57,508 nt of DNA. Origin: Alphaproteobacteria bacterium. Lineage in GTDB: Bacteria > Bacteroidota > Bacteroidia > Bacteroidales > FEN-979. The stretch's first letter is position 1, and each line of letters starts with the position of its first letter. Location: contig SACF01000025.1 in assembly GCA_009928665.1 (NCBI GenBank), positions 1 to 57,508 on the forward strand, written 5' to 3'. The notes below the pieces were generated by a model. It was not told the origin of the DNA, ran no database searches, and saw only the letters and a program-made list of their open reading frames with translations. This document shows, piece after piece, positions 43,997 through 51,820 of the stretch. A program made the position numbers and the translations under genes.

Positions 43997-44995
43997 TCAG
44001 ATTTGGTATTGATCGGGTCGATAAAAATCGATCACACCGGGTTTGCTGAACCACCCGATGGTTTTCGTCAGTCCGGCATCGAGTGTAAATTCAGGTTTCC
44101 AACGCAGCAGTTCAGCAGCTTTTGCATTCGAGGCCCAGAGTCGTTCGACTTCGCTTTTTTCAGGTCTTACCCGCTCGGTATCACTCCGAATCGATATATC
44201 GTGATCCATCAATCCGGCTATTTTTCGGGCAAGATCCCCGATGCTGATCTCGTAATCGCTCCCCAGGTTGATGACTTCGCCTGTTGAACGATCACTCTCA
44301 GCGGCTTTTATGAATCCGGCTGCAGTATCCTCAACAAAATTCAAATCGCGGGTCGGTGTGCTGGAGCCCAGTGTAATTTCGTTCTGACCGCTGAGAATTT
44401 GTGTGATTATCGTTGGGATAATGGCTCTTGATGATTGTCGCGGACCGTAGGTGTTAAAAGGTCTCACTACAGAAACGGGGATTCCGAAAGAACGGAAAAA
44501 AGTCAGGGCAAGAAAATCGGCGCCGGCTTTTGTTGCGGCATAGGGCGATTGCGGATTTACCGGGTGCTGTTCGGTGATCGGAACAAACTGCGCAGTACCG
44601 TATACTTCGGAAGTGGAGGTATGGATTACTTTTTCAACACCGTGGCGGCGCACTGCCTGCAGGATATTCAGGGTTCCTTTTACATTGGTATCGACATAAG
44701 CATCGGGTGAATGGTAGCTGTATGGGATGCCAATGAGAGCTGCCAGATGAAAAACCACATCCTGACCTTTAAGGGCTTCGGACACCCCGTTGGGATCGCG
44801 GATATCACCCGTGAAGATCTCAATATTCCGGAGTAAATCTTTCGGTAAATAATCAAGCCAACCCCATCTTCCAAACGAGTTGTAATGAACGAATGCTTTT
44901 ACATTACAGTTCTTTTGTAAAAGGGCTTCGGTCAGGTGGCTTCCGATAAATCCTCCCGCACCTGTAACGATTACATTTTTCCGATCTAAGTTCAT
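43997..44995 (-). CDS. LegB-like NAD-dependent 4,6-dehydratase
   Basis: 332 residues from the ATG at 44995; the frame extends to a TTG at 45019, but a -7 box lies just upstream at 45027-45034 and puts transcription start near 45020, so the ATG is preferred. VTGAGGFIGSHLTEAL binds NAD; FHLAALIGIPYSYHSPDAYVDTNVKGTLNIL, TSTSEVYGTA, YAATKAGAD, VRPFNTYGPRQSSRAIIPTIITQ and GSSTPTRDLNFVEDTA are near-identical to LegB, the 4,6-dehydratase of GDP- or UDP-GlcNAc in legionaminic acid synthesis. No LegC, LegI, LegH or LegF is near, so a different nucleotide sugar is equally possible. First gene of the minus-strand cluster. Confidence 0.85.
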   Translation of the reverse strand: MNLDRKNVIVTGAGGFIGSHLTEALLQKNCNVKAFVHYNSFGRWGWLDYLPKDLLRNIEIFTGDIRDPNGVSEALKGQDVVFHLAALIGIPYSYHSPDAYVDTNVKGTLNILQAVRRHGVEKVIHTSTSEVYGTAQFVPITEQHPVNPQSPYAATKAGADFLALTFFRSFGIPVSVVRPFNTYGPRQSSRAIIPTIITQILSGQNEITLGSSTPTRDLNFVEDTAAGFIKAAESDRSTGEVINLGSDYEISIGDLARKIAGLMDHDISIRSDTERVRPEKSEVERLWASNAKAAELLRWKPEFTLDAGLTKTIGWFSKPGVIDFYRPDQYQI

Positions 44996-45026
44996 TGCTG
45001 AAATCGTGTTAATGAGCAATTGGCAA

Positions 45027-45034
45027 CAAAATTA
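45027..45034 (-). promoter_or_regulatory. -7 box for the polysaccharide cluster
   Basis: TAATTTTG on the minus strand, matching TAnnTTTG. It would start the legB-to-flippase operon about 25 bases upstream of the ATG at 44995. It overlaps the -33 zone of the divergent kinase promoter. Confidence 0.5.
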
Positions 45035-45045
45035 AGATTATTTTC

Positions 45046-45053
45046 TATTTTTG
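45046..45053 (+). promoter_or_regulatory. -7 box for the sensor kinase gene
   Basis: TATTTTTG, exact TAnnTTTG, with TTG at 45020-45022 as a possible -33 element. Because the TTG at 45051 lies in this box, the kinase must start at the ATG at 45081. Confidence 0.5.
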
Positions 45054-45080
45054 TCCAGGATATGGTTACGGTATTTCATC

Positions 45081-47420
45081 ATGGGAAAATCCTGGCTGAT
45101 TATCTTCTTTCTGGTTATTTCCTGTTCCATTTTTGCCGCAGCGGGAGCCGCTGATGACAAAGTCTCAAATCCCATAACCCAAATCGATTCTCTGATCACC
45201 CTGGCTAAAAAGTACCGGGAGACCGATATCGAAAGGTTTGGATCATACATTATGGAGGCTTATAAGCTGGCCATCCAAACAAAAAACATTACAGCAGAAG
45301 GTTCGACCATATTTCAACTTTCAGAATATTTTTTTGCAAAGGGACAATATGTCAGGTCGGCAGAGTACCGTTTCAAACTCATTGACATCTATGAACGATT
45401 ACAGAGCCCTGACAGGATCATCGAATCCTATAATCATCTGGCTGGATTATTTATATATCTGAAGGACTTTACCCGTGCAAAAAGGTACTTAGAACAAGCT
45501 ATAAAATTGTTGACTGCCTCAAAAGATATTAACCTGAAAGGACGTATTTATTTTAATTTATCATATTGTTATACTCAGAACAAGGAAATTGAACCTGCGA
45601 TCCGTTATTTGTATTTGAGCATGATTTTTTTCAGATCCACCAAGGACTTGATGAATGAAGGGAAGAGCTATAAATTCTTAGGGGATGTATCCCTTATGAA
45701 ACAGGATTATAACGCCGCTCTCTTCTATTACAATAAAGCACTTGCAATATTTTCAGGCCAGGGGGATGAAACCGAACAAGCAATAACCCTCACAAGAATT
45801 TCCCATGTATTTCAGGTAACTAAAAATTATCTGGAAAATCTCAGGTTTAACCTTAAAGCTTTAGCTATCAGACAAAAAGCCAAACAAGAAATATTCGTCG
45901 CTTACTCGTATAATAATGTTGGGGAAGCTTATTGGCTTCTTGGGAAGAAAGATTCAGCACAATATTTTATTAACAAGGCGATCTCGCTGGCCGAAAAATT
46001 AAATGACCTATATACCCTGGAAGCAATCAACTGGCAATTATCCATTTTTGCATCTGAAGATAAGAACTATGAAAAAGCCTTTGAGTTCTATGATAAAGCT
46101 GCCAACTACAGGAAAGCACTTGTAAAAGAGAATACCCGTTCCGAGGTCGGACTTATGGAAGCCAGGAGAATCATCGTCAGCAATCAGGCCCACAACAGAC
46201 TCTTAAACCAGGAATACGAATATAATAAATTGAACTATCAGACCAGGAGATTCGAGATCATTATTTATGAAATCGTTTTCATCGGCCTGTTCCTGGTGAT
46301 CCTTGCCATTGAACTGCTTATTGTGCGTAACAAAAGGCGTAAGAATGAACTGGAAGAACTGAACAGAAAGCTTGATCATGAGATCTGTGTGCGGAAGAAG
46401 GCTGAAGAAAACCTGAAAAGAAGTGAAGAGTTGCACAGGCTTTTTGCAGAAAACTCTGCCGACGTCATTTCCATGTTTGATTCTAAAATGAAACGGATTT
46501 ATATCAGTCCCTCCTGTTTTAAATTTTACGGGTACACCCAGGAGAAAATATTGGGGTTTGATTCATTCCTAACACTGATTGAACCGGACTTTCATTCAGA
46601 GGTTATGCGTCAGATAAACGACATGCTCCGACTGAAAAAACACATCCGATATTCCTATAAAGCCCTTCATCAATCCGGCAAAACCCTCTGGGTTGAATCC
46701 ATCATGAATCCGGTGATTGATGTTGAGTCAGGTGAAATCAGGGAAATTATATCGGTCGTGCGTGATATTTCAATTCTGAAAAAGCATGAAGAAGATCTGA
46801 ATCGCAATGCCCGTCAAAAAGAATATTTACTCCGGGAAATTCACAACCGGGTGAAAAATAATTTTTCCATTCTGATCAGTCTCATGGCAATGCAACTTGA
46901 CAAGTCGGACGATTCTGTACTGGGTTCATCCCTGAAGGATCTTCAATTAAGGGTCAGGACTATGTCGTTGGTTCATGAGCATTTATACCATACACAGAAA
47001 ATTGATTACATCTCTTTTGATGATTACCTGTTACGATTGTCATTTAATGTTGCCAACTCCTTCAATAACGATCGTATAAAGCTCAAAACGGAGATCCATC
47101 ATTGTATCGTTCCCATTGAGATAGCAATGCCTTTAGGATTAATAATCAATGAATTAATGACTAATTCATACAAGTACGCATTCCCGGGAACATCTTCCGG
47201 CATGGTAAGGGTAACATTGTTTGCGGAGGAAGAAAATAGTTACTGTTTAACTGTCGGGGACGACGGAGTAGGGCTTCCTGAAGGTTTTTCGATTGCCGGC
47301 GCCTCCTCCATGGGGTCCCAGATTATCCGGCTCCTTCTGGAGCAGTTAGAAGCGAAGATGGAGATCACCGGTAACCCGGGTTGTACTTTCAGAATAAATT
47401 TTTCGACCCAACTGGGATAA
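45081..47420 (+). CDS. Hybrid-free sensor histidine kinase: TPR-TM-PAS-HisKA_2-HATPase
   Basis: 779 residues from MGKSWLIIFFL. A signal/anchor sequence leads to a periplasmic domain of about seven TPR repeats (about 45-375; e.g. ALFYYNKALAIFSGQGDETEQAITLTRISHVFQ). A membrane helix lies at about 393-415 (VFIGLFLVILAIELLIV). A PAS domain covers about 451-566 (HRLFAENSADVISMFDSKMKRIYISPSC). HisKA_2 at about 586 has REIHNRVKNNF with the phosphorylated His, followed by the HATPase NELMTNSYKYA and VGDDGVGLPEG blocks. HisKA_2 kinases usually signal through a separate response regulator; none is next to it. It is divergent from the polysaccharide operon. Confidence 0.9.
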   Translation: MGKSWLIIFFLVISCSIFAAAGAADDKVSNPITQIDSLITLAKKYRETDIERFGSYIMEAYKLAIQTKNITAEGSTIFQLSEYFFAKGQYVRSAEYRFKLIDIYERLQSPDRIIESYNHLAGLFIYLKDFTRAKRYLEQAIKLLTASKDINLKGRIYFNLSYCYTQNKEIEPAIRYLYLSMIFFRSTKDLMNEGKSYKFLGDVSLMKQDYNAALFYYNKALAIFSGQGDETEQAITLTRISHVFQVTKNYLENLRFNLKALAIRQKAKQEIFVAYSYNNVGEAYWLLGKKDSAQYFINKAISLAEKLNDLYTLEAINWQLSIFASEDKNYEKAFEFYDKAANYRKALVKENTRSEVGLMEARRIIVSNQAHNRLLNQEYEYNKLNYQTRRFEIIIYEIVFIGLFLVILAIELLIVRNKRRKNELEELNRKLDHEICVRKKAEENLKRSEELHRLFAENSADVISMFDSKMKRIYISPSCFKFYGYTQEKILGFDSFLTLIEPDFHSEVMRQINDMLRLKKHIRYSYKALHQSGKTLWVESIMNPVIDVESGEIREIISVVRDISILKKHEEDLNRNARQKEYLLREIHNRVKNNFSILISLMAMQLDKSDDSVLGSSLKDLQLRVRTMSLVHEHLYHTQKIDYISFDDYLLRLSFNVANSFNNDRIKLKTEIHHCIVPIEIAMPLGLIINELMTNSYKYAFPGTSSGMVRVTLFAEEENSYCLTVGDDGVGLPEGFSIAGASSMGSQIIRLLLEQLEAKMEITGNPGCTFRINFSTQLG

Positions 47421-47453
47421 CAGAAGCACATTTGAACCTAACAGAGTAGAATC

Positions 47454-48479
47454 GTGGATCATAAAAAACAGAAATACAGAATTGCCTTTATTGGTGCAGG
47501 AGCCATCGGTACGGCACTTGGAAATATTCTGGCCGAGACCGAACGGGAAAAAATATTGCTCCATTCGATTGATCCTCAGATCGTCGATGATATTACATTC
47601 ACGAAGATCAATTCGAAATATTTTCCTGCCTTGCGGTTACATCAGGGACTGGATGCCACGCTCGATCACCACCTGCTTGAATCCTGCGAAGTAATCTTTC
47701 TTGCTATCCCATCGGTGGTGATGGTGGGATATTTAAAGGAGATTCGTCAGCACATTCCGGAAACAGCCCTTCTTGTTAATCTGGCCAAAGGATTTGGCAC
47801 CCCGCATAAAACCATCGTGGAAAGTCTTGTTGAAGAATTCCCGAATCCGGTCTGCACCCTGAAAGGTCCCAGTTTTGCCCGTGAAATTATAAACCGCATG
47901 CCCACGGGATTCACCCTTGGATACCAGGAACTGACGGATAAAAAAGTCCACATCAAATCCGGTATTGCACCTGTCGGGTTGTTGGGTTCGCTGTTTAAAG
48001 GGACCAATATTCACCTTGATTTTTCAGATGACATGCGGGGAGTGGAAATACTCAGTATCCTGAAGAATATCTATGCAGTAGTTTTGGGTATTGTTGATGC
48101 GCATTTTAATTCGCCGAATCTTCGTTTCATGATCCTGACCAAAGCATTTCGCGAAATGAGGAAAGTCCTGCTCTGGAATGGCGGTAAGGAAGAGACCCTA
48201 TTCAATTACTGTGGTTTTGGCGATTTCACACTTACAGCACTGAATGACCTTAGCCGGAACCGGACCCTGGGGTTGTTGATCGGAAAAGGATTCTTCACGG
48301 AACATGTTTCCCACGAGCTGGTGCTGGAAGGCAAGACAGCTGTCAATATATTTTATTCCACGATTTCAGAAAAGGTACGTGTTGAGGAACAGTTCCCGCT
48401 TATGGCCGAGCTTCACAAGATCTTTAACACCCGGTATGACGTCTCTCACTTCGTTGACACCATCCTGCAATTACCCTGA
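47454..48479 (+). CDS. gpsA: NAD(P)-dependent glycerol-3-phosphate dehydrogenase
   Basis: 341 residues. AFIGAGAIGTALGNIL is the NAD(P) motif, NLAKGF and LKGPSFAREI the conserved GpsA blocks, SILKNIYAVVLGIVDAH holds the catalytic Lys, and YCGFGDFTLTALNDLSRNRTLG is typical of the C-terminal domain. It makes sn-glycerol-3-phosphate from DHAP for phospholipid synthesis. The start is a GTG 34 bases after the kinase stop. Same strand as the kinase, possibly co-transcribed. Confidence 0.93.
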   Translation: MDHKKQKYRIAFIGAGAIGTALGNILAETEREKILLHSIDPQIVDDITFTKINSKYFPALRLHQGLDATLDHHLLESCEVIFLAIPSVVMVGYLKEIRQHIPETALLVNLAKGFGTPHKTIVESLVEEFPNPVCTLKGPSFAREIINRMPTGFTLGYQELTDKKVHIKSGIAPVGLLGSLFKGTNIHLDFSDDMRGVEILSILKNIYAVVLGIVDAHFNSPNLRFMILTKAFREMRKVLLWNGGKEETLFNYCGFGDFTLTALNDLSRNRTLGLLIGKGFFTEHVSHELVLEGKTAVNIFYSTISEKVRVEEQFPLMAELHKIFNTRYDVSHFVDTILQLP

Positions 48480-48518
48480 TTTTTAGCGGCATTCTGTAAC
48501 ATTATCACCGATTTTTCG

Positions 48519-48526
48519 TATCTTTG
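48519..48526 (+). promoter_or_regulatory. -7 box for the tmRNA gene
   Basis: TATCTTTG, exact TAnnTTTG, 10 bases before the first base of mature tmRNA, as expected for a directly transcribed ssrA gene. Confidence 0.65.
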
Positions 48527-48536
48527 CAGTCATTTC

Positions 48537-48907
48537 GGGGCTGACCGGTTTTGACAGCAAGGAAGTGGAGTTGTAAGCATGCCGAGTCCTCGTGAGCGGA
48601 CCTCGTTAAAAGTCAGTTCACACAGCCAATAACTGGCGACAATTATTCTTACAGACTGGCTGCTTAATTTTAGAAATTAAGCGCCTCTTGTCTCCCGGAA
48701 AACCTTTCTCAACGGTGTTCCGTACGAGGCATCGCAAAAGTTGAGATAGCCCTGACCCCGTTCCGTTGTCAGGGTAAAGCAACAGGAACTAAGGATCGGA
48801 TGGGTTTGCTTCTGACCAGTCCGGGCCCGACAATCAATCAAAAGCTAAGCATGTAGAAAGCAATTTTGCTGCTTGTTTGGACGAGGGTTCGAATCCCTCC
48901 AGCTCCA
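48537..48907 (+). ncRNA. ssrA: tmRNA (SsrA)
   Basis: About 371 bases. The tRNA-like ends pair: GGGGCTG (48537-48543) with CAGCTCC (48900-48906), and GGTTCGAATCC forms the T arm next to A at 48907. CCA is not encoded. The tag reading frame at 48635-48667 encodes GDNYSYRLAA followed by TAA, after the pattern of Bacteroidota tags such as GETNYALAA; the resume codon is GGC. Several pseudoknot-like GC stems lie between. It rescues stalled ribosomes with SmpB. Confidence 0.93.
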
Positions 48908-48910
48908 CAG

Positions 48911-48950
48911 AAAACCTTGAGCCGGAATTTCGGTTCAAGGTTTTTTTTAT
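48911..48950 (+). terminator. Intrinsic terminator after tmRNA
   Basis: AACCTTGAGCCG (48913-48924) pairs with CGGTTCAAGGTT (48931-48942) with one G-T pair and a 6-base loop, followed by a run of T. Placed 4 bases after the tmRNA end. Confidence 0.9.
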
Positions 48951-49056
48951 GTTTTGTTTGTAAATAAAAATATTATATTTACATATTCTTTTCGACAAAA
49001 TATTTTATGATATTTGAAGTCATCCTTTCAAACATTCAAATCTAAATCAAGCCAAA

Positions 49057-50514
49057 ATGAAAACATTGCGTATCACACTGTTGCTATTTGTAACGGCCAG
49101 TATTGTTTTCTACCTAAGCTCCTGTAAGAAAACTAAAACTTCAACCGGAGCCCTTCAGGTTAATGTTCAGGACGAAAACTCCAAACCGATCCTTCTTGCA
49201 AGCGTCTTTCTTGTACCGGGAGGAGAGACTCAGCTTACCGACACCCTCGGAAACGCTTCCTTTTCGGAACTGGATAAAAACGAGATTTATACAATTACGG
49301 TGATTAAGGCAAATTATGATACCGTGACTAAGTCCTCAATCCTGATAATTGCAGATCAGACAACCAAAACGACAGTCATGCTGAACAACTCTGTTGGGGA
49401 TTTGCTGTTTAAAATCTTTGATGAGCATGCGATCCCTGTATCACTGGCCACTGTTACCCTGAATCCTGGTGGGCTTGTTCAGCTGTCAGATTTAACAGGT
49501 AATGCCCTCTTTTCTGAGATACCCAAAGGGGGAGGTTATTCGGTTGATGTTTTCAAGGCAGGTTATGACACTGCTATCCAGAGCGGGATTCAGGTAAAGG
49601 GAGGCAGCGTTACGGAGGTGACTATTTTATTGTCGACAAATCCCAGATTGCACGTTTCCGATTCGATCCTTGATTTTGACAGTACGAAGACTCAACTCCC
49701 TCTTATACTGTCAAATGAAGGTACTGGCAGTTTTAACTGGCAGTTGGTATCTGGATCTTATGTATGGTTATCCGTACATCCTATATTAGGGATGGTCAAC
49801 GAAAGTGAAACGGACGTGCTGATTGCAGAAGTTGACAGGACTAAATTGAAACAGGGAGAAAACGAAGCTGTTTTTTATATTGATGCTTATAATGCCGGAT
49901 TGAAAAAGATCACAGTCAGAGCATATTTTCCAAAACCGGTATTTGACTCAACGGTAATAGATTATGACGGGAATATTTATAAAATAACCAGGATCGGTCC
50001 GCAATACTGGCTTGACAAAAATTTATTGGTTACCCACTCCCCATCGGGCAGTCCGGTAACAAGTTATTATTATAATTCGAACCCGGATTATCTGGCGACA
50101 TATGGAAGGTTATACACATGGGAGGTGGCAATGAATGGTTCAATAGCTCAAAAAGCCCAGGGACTGTGTCCTGATGGCTGGCATGTCCCAAGTTATTCAG
50201 AATTTGATCAACTTATTTCGTCTCTTGGCGGACCGGCAGTTGCAGGAGGAAAGCTCAAAGAACAAGGGATTAGTCATTGGGAAACACCCAATACGGGAGC
50301 AACCAACTTTAGTGGTTTCACTGCCTTACCGGGAGGAGATTATTGGGATGATGGCACTTACCATTACCTTCACGAGAGATCCTTTTTCTGGTCATCAACA
50401 AGCTACGTATCATCACAATCATACATTGTTTATCTGCATAATAATAATGCAGAGACTGTCTTTTTTCCGGTATTGAATTCTGATGGCTTTTCAGTACGTT
50501 GTATAAAGGATTGA
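49057..50514 (+). CDS. FISUMP lipoprotein with repeated regulatory-like and BACON domains
   Basis: 485 residues. Lipoprotein signal with lipobox YLSSC, the lipidated Cys being residue 23, followed by KKTK. Two tandem carboxypeptidase-regulatory/PEGA-like repeats of about 83 residues start at Gly31 and Gly114 (GALQVNVQDENSKPILLASV; GDLLFKIFDEHAIPVSLATV). A BACON-like domain spans about 196-290 (ILDFDSTKTQLPLILSNEGTG). A FISUMP domain runs from about 310 to the end (YGRLYTWEVAMN, LCPDGWHVPSYSEFDQLI, GFSVRCIKD). Predicted outer- or inner-membrane-anchored, probably surface-exposed. Function unknown. Confidence 0.83.
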   Translation: MKTLRITLLLFVTASIVFYLSSCKKTKTSTGALQVNVQDENSKPILLASVFLVPGGETQLTDTLGNASFSELDKNEIYTITVIKANYDTVTKSSILIIADQTTKTTVMLNNSVGDLLFKIFDEHAIPVSLATVTLNPGGLVQLSDLTGNALFSEIPKGGGYSVDVFKAGYDTAIQSGIQVKGGSVTEVTILLSTNPRLHVSDSILDFDSTKTQLPLILSNEGTGSFNWQLVSGSYVWLSVHPILGMVNESETDVLIAEVDRTKLKQGENEAVFYIDAYNAGLKKITVRAYFPKPVFDSTVIDYDGNIYKITRIGPQYWLDKNLLVTHSPSGSPVTSYYYNSNPDYLATYGRLYTWEVAMNGSIAQKAQGLCPDGWHVPSYSEFDQLISSLGGPAVAGGKLKEQGISHWETPNTGATNFSGFTALPGGDYWDDGTYHYLHERSFFWSSTSYVSSQSYIVYLHNNNAETVFFPVLNSDGFSVRCIKD

Positions 50515-50534
50515 ACCGGGATTGAATAAATTCC

Positions 50535-51689
50535 TTACTCCCCCACAAACTTTCGGATATCCTCCGTACCGATAATCCCGTCACACAAGATCACCAGACG
50601 TTCCACCACGTTTCGTAACTCCCTGATGTTTCCACTCCAGGGCATCTCCTTCAGCAATTCCAGCGCTTCGGGCGCAATCTCCATTTTTGACCGGCCCATA
50701 TTCCCAGCGTAATCCGTTAAAAAGTGATCCACCAGCAGGGGAATATCATCTGCGCGTTGCCGTAAAGGAGGAACATCAATTACGATGACACTCAGCCGGT
50801 GATAGAGATCCTCCCTGAAATTCCTGTTTTGAATTTCTTCACGGATGTTCTTATTGGTGGCCGCTATCACCCGCACATCAATCGCAATCTCTTTCTCGCC
50901 TCCTACCCGGTTGATTTTATTTTCCTGAAGTGCCCGCAACACTTTCGACTGGGCCGAAAGGCTCATATCACCAATCTCATCCAGAAACAAGGTTCCTCCG
51001 CTGGCCTGCTCGAAATCACCCCGGTGCTGTTTTACGGCAGAAGTGAATGAACCTTTTTCATGACCGAAAAGCTGGCTTTCGATCAGCTCGGCCGGAATTG
51101 CAGCACAGTTCACTTCAATAAAAGGTCCGTTCGACCGGTTACTCAACGCGTGGAGGTGGCGGGCAACCAGTTCTTTACCCGTGCCATTTTCACCTGTGAT
51201 CAACACCCGTGCATCGGTCGGAGCCACCTTCGAAATCATCGCCCTGATCTCGTTCATTGCCGCTGATTGCCCGATCATCTCATAATTCACTCCGATTCTC
51301 CGTTTCAACAGCTTGGTTTCATCAACCAAACTCTTTCGGTCACGGGCATTCCGCAAGGTCACCAGCAACCGGTTGAGATCAAGTGGTTTGGCAATGTAGT
51401 CGTAAGCCCCTTTCTTAATGGCTTCCACGGCTGTTTCAATGGTGCCATGACCAGAAATCATGATCATGGGCGAATCGGTAATCTCGAAGGAGTGTTCAAG
51501 AACTTCAATGCCATCCATCTTCGGCATTTTAATATCACAAAGGATGACATCATATTTCTTCTCCTTCATCATCCTCAGCCCTTCAACGCCGTCGGAAACA
51601 TCATCAACCTCATATTTTTCATATTCCAGGATTTCACGTAACGTATTCCGGATACTTTTCTCATCATCAATAACCAGGATCCTTGACAT
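50535..51689 (-). CDS. Response regulator with sigma-54-type AAA+ domain, no DNA-binding domain
   Basis: 384 residues. The receiver has Asp52 (CDIKMPKMDG) and Lys101. The AAA+ domain has Walker A GENGTGKE (166-173), GSFTSA (213-218) where NtrC has GAFTGA, Walker B GTLFLDEIG (232-240) and an arginine-finger region. It ends at FVGE just after the AAA+ lid, where the family normally continues into a Fis-type HTH of about 60 residues. The loop and the missing HTH make sigma-54 promoter activation uncertain. Divergent from the FG-GAP gene; no kinase adjacent. Confidence 0.88.
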   Translation of the reverse strand: MSRILVIDDEKSIRNTLREILEYEKYEVDDVSDGVEGLRMMKEKKYDVILCDIKMPKMDGIEVLEHSFEITDSPMIMISGHGTIETAVEAIKKGAYDYIAKPLDLNRLLVTLRNARDRKSLVDETKLLKRRIGVNYEMIGQSAAMNEIRAMISKVAPTDARVLITGENGTGKELVARHLHALSNRSNGPFIEVNCAAIPAELIESQLFGHEKGSFTSAVKQHRGDFEQASGGTLFLDEIGDMSLSAQSKVLRALQENKINRVGGEKEIAIDVRVIAATNKNIREEIQNRNFREDLYHRLSVIVIDVPPLRQRADDIPLLVDHFLTDYAGNMGRSKMEIAPEALELLKEMPWSGNIRELRNVVERLVILCDGIIGTEDIRKFVGE

Positions 51690-51706
51690 AACATTGGATT
51701 TTCATT

Positions 51707-51714
51707 CAAATTTA
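51707..51714 (-). promoter_or_regulatory. -7 box for the AAA+ regulator gene
   Basis: TAAATTTG on the minus strand, about 18 bases upstream of the ATG at 51689. Confidence 0.5.
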
Positions 51715-51727
51715 GAAAAAGTTTGGA

Positions 51728-51735
51728 TACTTTTG
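51728..51735 (+). promoter_or_regulatory. -7 box for the FG-GAP gene
   Basis: TACTTTTG, exact TAnnTTTG. Transcription start near 51742, about 80 bases upstream of the TTG start at 51821. It is back to back with the regulator promoter, 13 bases between the two boxes. Confidence 0.45.
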
Positions 51736-51820
51736 TTACCGGTCTTGGTATTCCAGACGTCAATCGTTTTAAAATCAATCACACCTGTGATTTTGATCCT
51801 GAAAGTAAACGTAACAGACC

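Noticed and set aside
43997..44995. Complete legionaminic acid pathway
   Set aside because: Only the LegB-like dehydratase and a generic nucleotidyltransferase are present; LegC, LegI, LegG, LegH and LegF are absent from the window.
45051..45080. TTG start giving ten extra residues to the sensor kinase
   Set aside because: The TTG lies inside the TATTTTTG promoter box, so it would not be transcribed; the ATG at 45081 begins a proper signal/anchor.
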